A stretch of DNA of 64,000 bases, from the NCBI RefSeq assembly GCF_018252635.1, contig NZ_JAGTXM010000002.1:948962-1012961 (forward strand), in the 5' to 3' direction. A program made the position numbers and the translations under genes. The number at the start of each line of letters is the position of its first letter. Position 1 is the stretch's first letter. The DNA comes from Citrobacter amalonaticus. GTDB taxonomy: Bacteria > Pseudomonadota > Gammaproteobacteria > Enterobacterales > Enterobacteriaceae. Below are positions 7,648-17,016 of the stretch, piece by piece. Under the pieces are notes generated by a model, which was given only the letters and a program-made list of their open reading frames with translations, did not search any database and was not told where the DNA came from.

Positions 7648-7679
7648 CTTGACCTTCCCCTTGCTGGAAGGTTTAACCT
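7648..7679 (+). promoter_or_regulatory. copA promoter with CueR operator; also the right attachment-site copy
   Basis: -35 TTGACC (7649-7654) and -10 TAACCT (7674-7679) are 19 bp apart, the long spacer that MerR-family activators need. The dyad CCTTCC-7-GGAAGG fills the spacer, the classic CueR site. The same sequence up to the -10 is duplicated at 4795-4821, so integration happened inside the operator and rebuilt a working promoter on the copA side. Sequence upstream of the -35 now comes from the prophage. Confidence 0.88.
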
Positions 7680-7720
7680 TTATCACAGTCAGTTAATCCC
7701 TGTAATAAAGGAGTGTAGTG

Positions 7721-10222
7721 ATGTCTCAAACTATCGACCTGACTCTGGACGGCCTGTCCTGCGGTCACTGCGTCAAACGCGTAAAAGAGAGTCTTGAACA
7801 ACGCCCGGACGTGGACCAAGCGGAGGTTACCGTGACCGAAGCGCACGTCACCGGCACCGCCAGCGCCGAAGCACTTATCGACACCATCAAACAAGCCGGT
7901 TACGGCGCAGAGTTAAGCCACCCAAAGGCTAAACCGCTGACGGAGTCATCAATCCCGTCGGAAGCGCTGGCAGCGGTCCCTCCTGAGCTTCCGGCAGCGA
8001 CGGCTGAAGATGAGAGCCAACAGTTGCTGTTAAGCGGCATGAGCTGCGCCAGCTGTGTTTCCCGGGTACAAAATGCGCTACAAAGCGTTCCCGGGGTCAC
8101 GCAGGCACGGGTAAACCTCGCGGAACGTACTGCGCTGGTGATGGGCAGTGCGTCCGCCGCTGATTTAGTTCAGGCGGTAGAAAAAGCCGGTTATGGCGCG
8201 GAGGCGATTGAAGACGATCTCAAACGCCGTGAGCGCCAGCAGGAAACCGCCATCGCAACGATGAAACGCTTCCGCTGGCAGGCGATTGTCGCTCTGCTGG
8301 TGGGCGTGCCGGTGATGGTCTGGGGGATGATCGGCGATAACATGATGGTGACTGCCGACAACCGCAGCCTGTGGCTGGTGATTGGCCTGGCGACACTTGC
8401 CGTGATGGTCTTTGCGGGCGGCCATTTTTATCGCAGCGCATGGAAAAGCCTGATGAACGGCACCGCGACGATGGACACCCTGGTGGCGCTGGGCACCGGC
8501 GTAGCCTGGTTATATTCCATGAGCGTCAACCTGTGGCCACAGTGGTTTCCGATGGAAGCGCGTCATCTCTATTATGAAGCCAGCGCGATGATCATTGGTC
8601 TGATTAACCTCGGACACATGCTGGAAGCCCGCGCACGTCAGCGCTCGTCTAAGGCGCTGGAAAAATTACTCGATCTCACGCCGCCAACGGCGCGGGTAGT
8701 TACAGAAGAAGGTGAAAAGAGCGTTCCGCTGGCAGAGGTTCAGCCGGGGATGTTGTTGCGCCTGACCACGGGCGACCGCGTGCCGGTTGACGGTGACATC
8801 ACCCAGGGCGAAGCCTGGCTGGACGAAGCAATGCTCACCGGCGAACCCATCCCACAGCAAAAAGGGGAAGGCGACAGCGTCCACGCGGGTACCGTCGTGC
8901 AGGATGGCAGCGTGTTGTTCCGCGCCAGTGCGGTAGGCAGCCATACCACGCTGTCGCGCATTATCCGCATGGTGCGCCAGGCGCAGAGCAGTAAGCCGGA
9001 AATCGGTCAGATGGCCGATAAGATTTCCGCCGTGTTTGTCCCGGTCGTGGTGCTGATTGCGCTGGTGAGCGCGGGCATCTGGTATTTCTTTGGCCCGGCC
9101 CCGCAAATTGTCTATACCCTGGTGATTGCCACGACGGTGCTGATCATCGCCTGTCCGTGCGCGTTGGGCCTCGCGACGCCAATGTCGATTATTTCCGGCG
9201 TGGGTCGTGCGGCTGAGTTTGGCGTACTGGTACGTGATGCTGATGCTCTGCAACGCGCCAGCACTTTGGATACGGTGGTCTTCGACAAAACCGGGACGCT
9301 GACCGAAGGCAAACCACAAGTGGTTGCGATTAAAACCGTTGGCGGTACTGACGAGGCGCAAGCACTGCGCCTGGCTGCGGCGCTAGAGCAGGGCTCCAGC
9401 CACCCGTTGGCACGGGCTATTCTCGACAAAGCGGGTGACGGCGCACTGCCGCAGGTCAACAATTTCCGCACCCTGCGTGGATTAGGCGTTAGCGGCGAAG
9501 CGGAAGGCCATACGCTGTTGCTCGGCAATCAGGCGCTGCTGAATGAACAGCAGGTTGACACCCGCGAACTGGAAGCTGAGATTTCAGCTCAGGCTTCCCA
9601 GGGCACCACACCGGTATTGCTGGCGATTAATGGCAATGCGGCGGCGCTGCTGGCCGTGCGCGATCCGCTGCGTAGCGACAGCGTGACCGCCCTTCAACGA
9701 CTGCACCGTGCTGGCTATCGTCTGGTGATGTTGACCGGCGATAACCCAACGACGGCCAATGCTATCGCCAAAGAGGCGGGCATTGATGAGGTGATTGCCG
9801 GCGTTCTGCCGGACGGTAAGGCCGATGCCATCAAGCGTCTGCAAAGTCAGGGACGCCAGGTGGCGATGGTCGGTGACGGTATCAATGATGCACCGGCGCT
9901 GGCGCAAGCCGATGTCGGGATTGCCATGGGAGGCGGCAGCGACGTGGCGATTGAAACTGCCGCGATCACGCTGATGCGCCATAGTCTGATGGGCGTGGCA
10001 GATGCCCTGTCCATCTCACGGGCCACGCTGCGCAACATGAAACAGAATCTGCTCGGGGCGTTCATCTACAACAGCATCGGTATTCCGATTGCGGCCGGGA
10101 TTCTGTGGCCGTTCACCGGCACGCTGCTGAACCCGGTGGTTGCCGGTGCGGCGATGGCGCTCTCATCGATTACCGTGGTGAGCAACGCGAATCGACTGCT
10201 GCGCTATAAACCAAAAGAATAA
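7721..10222 (+). CDS. copA: CopA, Cu(I)-exporting P1B-type ATPase
   Basis: 833 aa (E. coli 834). Two N-terminal heavy-metal domains carry GLSCGHC (Cys14, Cys17) and GMSCASC (Cys109, Cys112). Eight membrane segments follow, with the transport motif CPC (Cys478, Cys480), the phosphorylated Asp in DKTGT (Asp522), the TGD and SHP motifs, and the hinge [11 protein letters not shown]. It pumps cytoplasmic Cu(I) to the periplasm at the cost of ATP. ATG 7721 follows an AAAGGAG ribosome site; the GTG just before it is not needed. It is transcribed from the CueR promoter at 7648-7679. A frameshift signal after the first metal domain is annotated separately. Confidence 0.97.
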   Translation: MSQTIDLTLDGLSCGHCVKRVKESLEQRPDVDQAEVTVTEAHVTGTASAEALIDTIKQAGYGAELSHPKAKPLTESSIPSEALAAVPPELPAATAEDESQQLLLSGMSCASCVSRVQNALQSVPGVTQARVNLAERTALVMGSASAADLVQAVEKAGYGAEAIEDDLKRRERQQETAIATMKRFRWQAIVALLVGVPVMVWGMIGDNMMVTADNRSLWLVIGLATLAVMVFAGGHFYRSAWKSLMNGTATMDTLVALGTGVAWLYSMSVNLWPQWFPMEARHLYYEASAMIIGLINLGHMLEARARQRSSKALEKLLDLTPPTARVVTEEGEKSVPLAEVQPGMLLRLTTGDRVPVDGDITQGEAWLDEAMLTGEPIPQQKGEGDSVHAGTVVQDGSVLFRASAVGSHTTLSRIIRMVRQAQSSKPEIGQMADKISAVFVPVVVLIALVSAGIWYFFGPAPQIVYTLVIATTVLIIACPCALGLATPMSIISGVGRAAEFGVLVRDADALQRASTLDTVVFDKTGTLTEGKPQVVAIKTVGGTDEAQALRLAAALEQGSSHPLARAILDKAGDGALPQVNNFRTLRGLGVSGEAEGHTLLLGNQALLNEQQVDTRELEAEISAQASQGTTPVLLAINGNAAALLAVRDPLRSDSVTALQRLHRAGYRLVMLTGDNPTTANAIAKEAGIDEVIAGVLPDGKADAIKRLQSQGRQVAMVGDGINDAPALAQADVGIAMGGGSDVAIETAAITLMRHSLMGVADALSISRATLRNMKQNLLGAFIYNSIGIPIAAGILWPFTGTLLNPVVAGAAMALSSITVVSNANRLLRYKPKE
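7921..7932 (+). promoter_or_regulatory. Programmed -1 frameshift site giving the CopA(Z) copper chaperone
   Basis: The slippery heptamer C-CCA-AAG (7921-7927) covers codons 68-69 of copA. After a -1 slip the ribosome reads GGC (Gly) and then TAA (7930-7932). The product would be the first 69 residues plus Gly, 70 aa with one complete metal-binding domain. As I remember the E. coli work, copA makes a free chaperone in this way with the same heptamer and the same Gly-stop ending. The stimulating downstream RNA structure was not folded here. Confidence 0.8.
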
Positions 10223-10225
10223 GCA

Positions 10226-10262
10226 ATGCCGGATGAGGCGCTTTATCGCCGCCATCCGGCAA
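10226..10262. repeat. REP palindrome after copA
   Basis: TGCCGGATGAGGCGC and GCCGCCATCCGGCA are the inverted arms of a REP unit directly after the copA stop. It may protect or end the copA mRNA. Confidence 0.75.
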
Positions 10263-10322
10263 TTCACACATTGCACACCCCTGGGCCACGCGTTAGCATG
10301 GTCATCTGATTAGGGAGGTCGC

Positions 10323-11117
10323 ATGGATCTGTTTTACCGGGTAAAAACATTTTTCGCAGCGCTATCCGGCCATCGCTATACCTGGCCCGCCATTGATGTT
10401 TCGTTGCCCGGCAACCGCCATTTCCATCTGATTGGCAGTATTCATATGGGCAGTCGCGATATGTCCCCTCTCCCTGCCAGACTGCTCAAAAAGCTTAACA
10501 ATGCCGATGCGTTAATTGTTGAGGCCGACGTCTCCGGCAATGACAGCCCTTTTGCCGACCTGCCCGAGTTTGCCGCACTGGAAGAGCGCATCAGCGCGGA
10601 GCAGTTGCGCAATCTGCATAACGCCACCGATGAACTGGGGATCTCTCCGGCGCAGTTTTCCACGCAACCGTTATGGCAAATCGCGATGGTGCTGCAGGCC
10701 ACCCAGGCGCAACAGTTGGGATTGCGCCCGGAATACGGTATTGATTATCAGCTGTTGCAGGCCGCAAAGAAGGCAGAAAAACCGGTGATTGAACTGGAGG
10801 GCGCCGCCAGTCAGATTGCCCTGTTGTGCGAACTGCCTGATAACGGTCTGGCGCTGCTGAATGATACGTTGACCCACTGGCACACCAACGCCCGGCTGCT
10901 GCAACAGATGATGAGCTGGTGGCTGAAAGCGCCGCCGCAGGACAATCACCTGGCCCTCCCGAACACCTTCAGTGAGTCGCTGTACGATGTGCTGATGCAT
11001 CAGCGCAATATCGCCTGGCGGGATCGCCTTGCGGCACTGCCTGCGGGCCATTATGTGGTGGCTGTCGGTGCGCTACATCTGTATGGAGAGGGAAACCTGC
11101 CGGAGCTGATGCGATAA
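10323..11117 (+). CDS. ybaP: YbaP, TraB/GumN-family protein
   Basis: 264 aa, the E. coli length. The TraB/GumN fold signatures are present: GSIHMGS near residue 39, where the His is a conserved putative metal or catalytic ligand, EADVSG near 65, GIDYQLL near 140 and GALHLYGEGNL at the C-terminus, where a second conserved His lies. Relatives of this fold include the Tiki metalloproteases, but the bacterial function is unknown. There is no signal peptide. The ribosome site is GGGAGG. It follows copA by 100 bp on the same strand with a REP between them, so it may have its own promoter. Its stop codon touches the 3' end of the convergent sRNA gene chiX. Confidence 0.9.
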   Translation: MDLFYRVKTFFAALSGHRYTWPAIDVSLPGNRHFHLIGSIHMGSRDMSPLPARLLKKLNNADALIVEADVSGNDSPFADLPEFAALEERISAEQLRNLHNATDELGISPAQFSTQPLWQIAMVLQATQAQQLGLRPEYGIDYQLLQAAKKAEKPVIELEGAASQIALLCELPDNGLALLNDTLTHWHTNARLLQQMMSWWLKAPPQDNHLALPNTFSESLYDVLMHQRNIAWRDRLAALPAGHYVVAVGALHLYGEGNLPELMR

Positions 11118-11197
11118 AAAAGTGGCCAATATTGCTATTGGCCCGTCAAAGAGGAATTTCATCTTTATTATTATGCCGTCGTTTAATACGACGGTGT
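11116..11197 (-). ncRNA. chiX: ChiX, Hfq-dependent small RNA (SroB/RybC/MicM)
   Basis: Read on the minus strand, the 82-nt region begins ACACCGTCG with a short 5' hairpin (CCGTCG/CGACGG), then has an A-rich AATAATAAA Hfq-binding stretch, then AAATTCCTCTTTGACGGGCC, and ends in a terminator hairpin (GGCCAATA/TATTGGCC) with a T-run. The 5' half carries small changes against the E. coli sequence; the pairing segment and terminator are nearly identical. In E. coli ChiX silences the chitoporin gene chiP and is titrated by chb mRNA when chitosugars are present. Its place between ybaP and ybaK matches E. coli. Confidence 0.92.
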
Positions 11198-11303
11198 ATG
11201 TCGATTGTCGCTCAAACTCTGCATCCTGCCAATACAATTGCGCAAGATGGTACTATTTTTTAGACAATCATCAGAGGTACGCTTGACTTGTCATTTGGTT
11301 TAG

Positions 11304-11798
<495 letters not shown>

Positions 11799-11814
11799 GC
11801 GATTTTAGAATGAT

Positions 11815-11897
11815 TGCCTGATGGCGCTACGCTTATCAGGCCTGCAAATCGCACTGACCTGTAGGCCGGATAAGGTGCCAGCACCGCCATCCGGCAC
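11815..11897. repeat. BIME (two REP units) between ybaK and ushA
   Basis: The first unit is TGCCTGATGGCGCTACGC with TTATCAGGCC; the second is GTAGGCCGGATAAGG with CGCCATCCGGCAC. They occupy the gap between convergent genes. Confidence 0.75.
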
Positions 11898-11906
11898 TCC
11901 GCCCGG

Positions 11907-13559
11907 TTACTGCCAGCTGACTTCTCCCTTCGGTTCAAATGCACTGGCATCCAGCGGTGAGTTCTTCTGAATGTACTCTTTCAGCACCTCCGCATCGATA
12001 AACCCGGTGTTGACGTACCCTGGTTTGTTATCAATACGCGGATAGCCGTCGCCGCCAGTCGCGTTAAAGCTGAGCGTCGCCATGCGGTAGGTTTTCGCCG
12101 GGTCAACCGGCTCGCCCTTAATTTTCAGATCGTTGAGCTTGCCGTCTTTTGCAACAAAACTGACGTTAGCAAACTGCGGATAAGCGCCGGAATCCGGCTT
12201 CATCTGCGCCACGGCCGTCAGATAATCCGTTACGTCCTTACCGTTCATATCGGCATACACAACTACGTTGCCGAACGGCTGGACCTTCAGCACGCTTTTA
12301 TAGGTGATATCCCCGGCTTCGATCGAGTCACGAATGCCGCCGCCGCTCATGACGCCAAAATCGGCACTGGTGCGCGCCATTTGCGCAGCCAGAATTAAAT
12401 GCCCCATGTTGGTCTGCACAAAGCGGACCTTGCTGCGATCGCCTTCCAGTCGGTCATTCACCGCACCGATTTTCACATCCAACTGGGCTTTCCCTTTATT
12501 CTGGAACGGTGACAGCAGCGAGAGCATCTGCGCGTTCTCAGCGATTTCCGGGGTGTAAAGTACGTGCTCACTTTTCCCGTCTTCCCAGGTCACTTTCTTC
12601 TTCAGGTTCACCGGGATCAGCTGATAGTTGACCATTTTCATCTCGCCGTTACGGAACTCAAAGTCCGCGCGGCCAACATATTTTCCCCACTCATGCGCCT
12701 GTACAATCCAGATCCCGTTCTGTTTGTCCGGCGCGCATGGCGTACCCGGAACGTAATCCACCTGTTTTTTATTTTCCGCCGCCATGCATACCGGATCCTG
12801 TGAGTGACCACCCACAATCATCGCCAGCGCACCCTCTGGCAGACTGCGCGCCATTTCAACGTCACCCGGCGCGTTCGAACCATGGTTGCCGTTGTCGTAG
12901 TGCCCCATATGTGTAGTGGCAATAATGACGTCAGGCTTTTCATTCATCTGTAATTCCTGAATCACCACCTTTGCCTCTTCCGCTGGTTTGCGAAATTCGA
13001 TGTCGGTGAAGAATTCAGGGTTACCAATTTTCGCTGTGTCGTCAGTGGTCAAACCAATAACCGCGATGTTCAGGTCCTGACGCTTAAAGATGGTCCAGGG
13101 TTTAAACAGGCGTTCACCGGTACTTTTCTGGTAAATATTGGCTGAGAGAAACGGGAACTTCGCCCATTTCTCCTGCTGACGCAGGACGGTGAGCGGATTA
13201 TCAAATTCGTGGTTGCCGACGGCCATCGCGTCATAGCCAATCAGGTTCATCCCACGAAAGTCTGGCTCAGCATCCTGTAGATCCGATTCGGGAACACCGG
13301 TGTTGATGTCACCGCCGGAAAGCAACAGGACACTGCCCCCTTCGGCAGCCACCTCGCGACGGATCCCGTCCACCAGTGTTTTTTGCGCCGAAAGACCGTA
13401 TTCGCCGTATTCGCTGCGCCAGAAATGGCCATGATGATCGTTAGTATGCAGGATGGTGATTTTATAGGTCTTATCTTTTTCATACGCCTGAGCAGGCTGA
13501 CTTGCCAGCGTGAATGCGGCGAACAGTGCCAACGCCACACCCCGTTTCAAAAATTTCAT
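11907..13559 (-). CDS. ushA: UshA, periplasmic UDP-sugar hydrolase / 5'-nucleotidase
   Basis: 550 aa. The first 25 residues are a Sec signal peptide ending in AQA. The N-terminal metallophosphatase domain shows ILHTNDHHG, GGDIN, GNHEFDNP and GGHSQD, the residues that hold the two metal ions. The C-terminal domain begins near residue 360 and binds the nucleotide (GGGIRDS, then FNATGGDGYP). It degrades UDP-glucose and 5'-nucleotides to nucleosides for uptake. Single-gene unit; upstream lies a 226-bp divergent region shared with fsr. Confidence 0.96.
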   Translation of the reverse strand: MKFLKRGVALALFAAFTLASQPAQAYEKDKTYKITILHTNDHHGHFWRSEYGEYGLSAQKTLVDGIRREVAAEGGSVLLLSGGDINTGVPESDLQDAEPDFRGMNLIGYDAMAVGNHEFDNPLTVLRQQEKWAKFPFLSANIYQKSTGERLFKPWTIFKRQDLNIAVIGLTTDDTAKIGNPEFFTDIEFRKPAEEAKVVIQELQMNEKPDVIIATTHMGHYDNGNHGSNAPGDVEMARSLPEGALAMIVGGHSQDPVCMAAENKKQVDYVPGTPCAPDKQNGIWIVQAHEWGKYVGRADFEFRNGEMKMVNYQLIPVNLKKKVTWEDGKSEHVLYTPEIAENAQMLSLLSPFQNKGKAQLDVKIGAVNDRLEGDRSKVRFVQTNMGHLILAAQMARTSADFGVMSGGGIRDSIEAGDITYKSVLKVQPFGNVVVYADMNGKDVTDYLTAVAQMKPDSGAYPQFANVSFVAKDGKLNDLKIKGEPVDPAKTYRMATLSFNATGGDGYPRIDNKPGYVNTGFIDAEVLKEYIQKNSPLDASAFEPKGEVSWQ

Positions 13560-13785
13560 GTTTCTCTCCCTGACTCCATTTCAACCGCAGAAATTACAAT
13601 TATCTGAAATAATAGTCGAATAAGTTTTCAGAATTGAGACTTCCTTCAAACCTCGTCCGCAGGTATGTTAGTCAGGTAATAATCACAATGACGATATTCC
13701 CCTGTGCGCAACCTCATTTACGTTGCATCCGGGCAGCGTGAAAGATAAAGCGCATACATCGCAAATCAGACAGAAGTGAATTTCT

Positions 13786-15006
13786 ATGGCAATAAGTGAA
13801 CAAACCCAGCCAGCGCCTGGTGCGTCCGCGCCAGTCGCTAAGGCACGTACTTCGTTCGGCATTTTAGGTGCGATCAGCCTTTCACACCTGCTTAACGATA
13901 TGATTCAGTCGTTAATTCTGGCGATCTATCCGCTATTACAGTCCGAATTCTCACTGACTTTTATGCAGATCGGGATGATCACCCTGACCTTCCAGTTGGC
14001 CTCTTCGCTACTACAACCGGTGGTTGGCTACTGGACCGATAAGTACCCAATGCCATGGTCGCTGCCAATTGGCATGTGCTTTACGCTAAGCGGTCTGGTG
14101 CTGTTGGCAATGGCCGGCAGTTTTGGCACCGTACTGCTGGCTGCCGCGCTGGTGGGCACCGGCTCTTCGGTATTCCACCCGGAATCGTCCCGTGTGGCGC
14201 GGATGGCCTCAGGCGGACGCCACGGTCTTGCCCAATCCATCTTCCAGGTGGGCGGTAACTTTGGCAGCTCCCTCGGTCCGTTGTTGGCGGCAGTGATTAT
14301 CGCCCCTTACGGCAAAGGTAATGTGGCCTGGTTCGTGCTTGCGGCGCTGCTGGCAATTGTGGTGCTGGCGCAGATCAGCCGCTGGTATGCCGCGCAGCAT
14401 CGCATGAGTAAGGGGAAACCGAAAGCAACGGTTATCAATCCGCTACCGCGCAATAAGGTGGTACTTGCGGTCAGCGTCCTGCTGATCCTGATTTTTTCGA
14501 AATACTTCTATATGGCGAGCATCAGCAGCTATTACACCTTTTATCTGATGCAAAAATTCGGATTATCGGTACAAAACGCGCAATTCCACCTCTTTGCCTT
14601 CCTGTTTGCGGTTGCAGCAGGAACGGTTATCGGCGGGCCTTTAGGCGATAAGATTGGCAGAAAATATGTCATTTGGGGCTCTATCCTAGGCGTCGCGCCG
14701 TTTACGCTGATTTTACCTTATGCCACCCTACACTGGACCGGCATTTTAACGGTGATCATTGGTTTTATCCTCGCTTCTGCGTTTTCCGCCATTCTGGTGT
14801 ACGCCCAGGAGCTGTTGCCGGGGCGTATCGGTATGGTTTCTGGTCTTTTTTTTGGTTTTGCCTTTGGAATGGGTGGCCTGGGAGCCGCAGTGTTAGGTCT
14901 GCTTGCGGACCATACCAGCATCGAGTTAGTCTATAAAATCTGTGCTTTCCTGCCACTTCTGGGGATATTGACCATATTCTTACCTGATAACCGGCATAAA
15001 GCCTGA
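13786..15006 (+). CDS. fsr: Fsr, MFS efflux pump (fosmidomycin resistance)
   Basis: 406 aa with 12 predicted membrane segments. Family features include GAISLSHLLNDMIQS in segment 1 and GDKIGRKYV in the cytoplasmic loop of the second half. The E. coli relative exports fosmidomycin; the natural substrate is unknown. It is divergent from ushA. A perfect hairpin follows the stop. Confidence 0.93.
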   Translation: MAISEQTQPAPGASAPVAKARTSFGILGAISLSHLLNDMIQSLILAIYPLLQSEFSLTFMQIGMITLTFQLASSLLQPVVGYWTDKYPMPWSLPIGMCFTLSGLVLLAMAGSFGTVLLAAALVGTGSSVFHPESSRVARMASGGRHGLAQSIFQVGGNFGSSLGPLLAAVIIAPYGKGNVAWFVLAALLAIVVLAQISRWYAAQHRMSKGKPKATVINPLPRNKVVLAVSVLLILIFSKYFYMASISSYYTFYLMQKFGLSVQNAQFHLFAFLFAVAAGTVIGGPLGDKIGRKYVIWGSILGVAPFTLILPYATLHWTGILTVIIGFILASAFSAILVYAQELLPGRIGMVSGLFFGFAFGMGGLGAAVLGLLADHTSIELVYKICAFLPLLGILTIFLPDNRHKA

Positions 15007-15013
15007 GTTTTTT

Positions 15014-15038
15014 GCGGCTAAAGCTAAACTTTAGCCGC
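15014..15038 (+). terminator. Hairpin after fsr
   Basis: GCGGCTAAAG (15014-15023) pairs with CTTTAGCCGC (15029-15038). The stem is perfect and lies 8 bp after the fsr stop. There is no clear T-run on the plus side, while a T-run precedes the stem, so termination may also work on the minus strand. Confidence 0.5.
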
Positions 15039-15220
15039 GCGCTATGCCTGCTGTCATAAGCCTTTGCCCTGTCTATAGCCCACTCGTTTTCCGATCCGTG
15101 CTTTTTCCGCCTCAAAATGCAGTTTTCTTCAAAATTCAATAATTATTCATAAACATAATAGTCAAAATTGTCATAAACTATTACCTGGAATTTTGGAAAT
15201 CAGCTACCAAAGGAGACGGA

Positions 15221-16897
15221 ATGCATCACGCCACCCCGCTTATCACCACCATTGTTGGCGGCCTTGTGCTCGCTTTTATACTCGGCATGCTTGCCAATAA
15301 ACTACGTATTTCTCCTCTGGTGGGATATCTGTTAGCGGGCGTTCTGGCCGGTCCTTTTACTCCTGGCTTTGTCGCGGATACCAAACTTGCGCCGGAGCTC
15401 GCTGAGCTTGGCGTTATTCTGCTAATGTTCGGCGTCGGTTTGCACTTTTCGCTTAAGGATTTGATGGCGGTAAAGTCGATAGCCATTCCCGGCGCGATCG
15501 CCCAGATAGCCGTGGCGACGCTGTTGGGTATGGCCCTTTCCGCCATGCTGGGCTGGTCGCTGATGACCGGTATCGTCTTTGGTTTATGTCTGTCAACCGC
15601 CAGTACCGTGGTGCTGCTGCGCGCGCTTGAAGAACGACAACTGGTCGACAGTCAGCGAGGACAAATTGCCATCGGCTGGCTGATTGTTGAAGATCTGGTG
15701 ATGGTGCTGACGCTGGTCCTGCTGCCCGCCGTGGCCGGAATGGTGGAAAAAGGCAACGTCGGTTTCGCCTCGCTGGCCGTCGACATGGGCATTACCATCG
15801 GTAAAGTTATCGCCTTTATCGCCATTATGATGCTGGTTGGCCGCCGTCTGGTACCGTGGATTATGGCGCGTAGTGCGGCAACCGGCTCCCGCGAACTGTT
15901 TACGCTGTCCGTACTGGCGCTGGCATTAGGTATCGCTTTCGGCGCGGTGGAACTGTTTGATGTCTCCTTCGCGTTGGGTGCGTTCTTTGCCGGGATGGTA
16001 CTGAATGAATCGGAACTAAGCCACCGAGCGGCCCACGACACCCTGCCGCTGCGCGACGCGTTTGCCGTCCTGTTCTTTGTCTCCGTCGGTATGCTGTTTG
16101 ACCCGCTGATTCTCATTCAACAGCCGCTGGCCGTGCTGGCAACGCTTGCCATCATTATCTTTGGTAAGTCGGTCGCCGCCTTCTTCCTGGTTCGTCTGTT
16201 TGGTCACTCTCCGCGTACCGCGCTGACCATTGCCGCCAGCCTGGCGCAGATTGGTGAGTTTGCCTTTATTCTCGCCGGTCTGGGGATGGCGCTGAACCTG
16301 CTGCCGCAAGAAGGGCAAAATCTGGTGCTGGCGGGGGCGATTCTGTCGATTATGCTCAACCCGGTGCTGTTTGCCCTGCTGGAAAAATATCTGGCAAAAA
16401 CCGAGACGCTGGAAGAACAGACGCTGGAAGAGGCTATCGAGGAAGAGAAACAAATTCCAGTGGATATCTGCAACCACGCGCTGCTGGTCGGTTTTGGCCG
16501 CGTTGGCAGTCTGCTCGGTGAAAAACTGATGGCCGCAGGTATTCCGTTAGTGGTTATCGAAACCTCACGGACACGCGTGGATGAGCTGCGCGAGCGCGGG
16601 ATCCGCGCGGTGCTGGGAAACGCTGCCAATGAAGAGATTATGGCTCTGGCGCACCTGGATTGCGCCCGCTGGCTGATCCTCACCATCCCGAACGGCTATG
16701 AGGCTGGCGAAATTGTTGCCTCCGCCCGCGAAAAGTGCCCCAATATCGAGATTATCGCCCGCGCCCATTATGACGATGAGGTGGAGTACATTACCGAACG
16801 TGGGGCGAATCAGGTAGTGATGGGTGAGCGCGAGATCGCCCGTACCATGCTGGAACTGCTGGAAACACCGCCAGCCGGTGAAGTCGTGACGGGATGA
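15221..16897 (+). CDS. ybaL: YbaL, CPA2-family cation/proton antiporter with RCK domain
   Basis: 558 aa. The first about 390 residues form the Na+/H+-exchanger-like membrane domain of the Kef group. After an acidic linker rich in Glu (about residues 393-410) comes an RCK/TrkA-N nucleotide-binding domain starting ALLVGFGRVGSLLGEKL. KefB and KefC protect against electrophiles by K+ efflux, but YbaL has no assigned trigger that I know of. The ribosome site is AAAGGAG. Single gene, followed by a BIME and the convergent gsk. Confidence 0.93.
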   Translation: MHHATPLITTIVGGLVLAFILGMLANKLRISPLVGYLLAGVLAGPFTPGFVADTKLAPELAELGVILLMFGVGLHFSLKDLMAVKSIAIPGAIAQIAVATLLGMALSAMLGWSLMTGIVFGLCLSTASTVVLLRALEERQLVDSQRGQIAIGWLIVEDLVMVLTLVLLPAVAGMVEKGNVGFASLAVDMGITIGKVIAFIAIMMLVGRRLVPWIMARSAATGSRELFTLSVLALALGIAFGAVELFDVSFALGAFFAGMVLNESELSHRAAHDTLPLRDAFAVLFFVSVGMLFDPLILIQQPLAVLATLAIIIFGKSVAAFFLVRLFGHSPRTALTIAASLAQIGEFAFILAGLGMALNLLPQEGQNLVLAGAILSIMLNPVLFALLEKYLAKTETLEEQTLEEAIEEEKQIPVDICNHALLVGFGRVGSLLGEKLMAAGIPLVVIETSRTRVDELRERGIRAVLGNAANEEIMALAHLDCARWLILTIPNGYEAGEIVASAREKCPNIEIIARAHYDDEVEYITERGANQVVMGEREIARTMLELLETPPAGEVVTG

Positions 16898-16918
16898 CCG
16901 TCGTTGCATCGGCTCGTT

Positions 16919-17010
16919 TGCCTGATGGCGCTTCGCTTATCAGGCAAACGTGATGACACAGATAATGGTAACCGTAGGCCGGATAAGGCGTCTACGCCGT
17001 CATCCGGCAT
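16919..17010. repeat. BIME between ybaL and gsk
   Basis: Two REP units: TGCCTGATGGCGCTTCGC with TTATCAGGCA, and GTAGGCCGGATAAGGCG with CGTCATCCGGCAT. They fill the gap between convergent genes and end just before the gsk stop. Confidence 0.78.
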
Positions 17011-17016
17011 GATGGC

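Larger units (their letters stand above)
4795..7674. mobile_element. Remnant of a P2-like prophage inserted at the CueR operator of copA
   Basis: The element is bounded by 27-bp direct repeats with one mismatch (4795-4821 and 7648-7674). Each repeat is the CueR operator with the -35 box of the copA promoter. Inside lie a P2/186-type integrase pseudogene whose 3' end faces the left repeat, as in P2 next to attP, TGTGGACA arm-type repeats at both ends, a 0.6-kb stretch with no recognisable gene, and one intact AT-rich acyltransferase gene beside the right end. All repressor, replication, head, tail and lysis genes are gone. With the integrase damaged, the element should be fixed in place. Confidence 0.82.
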
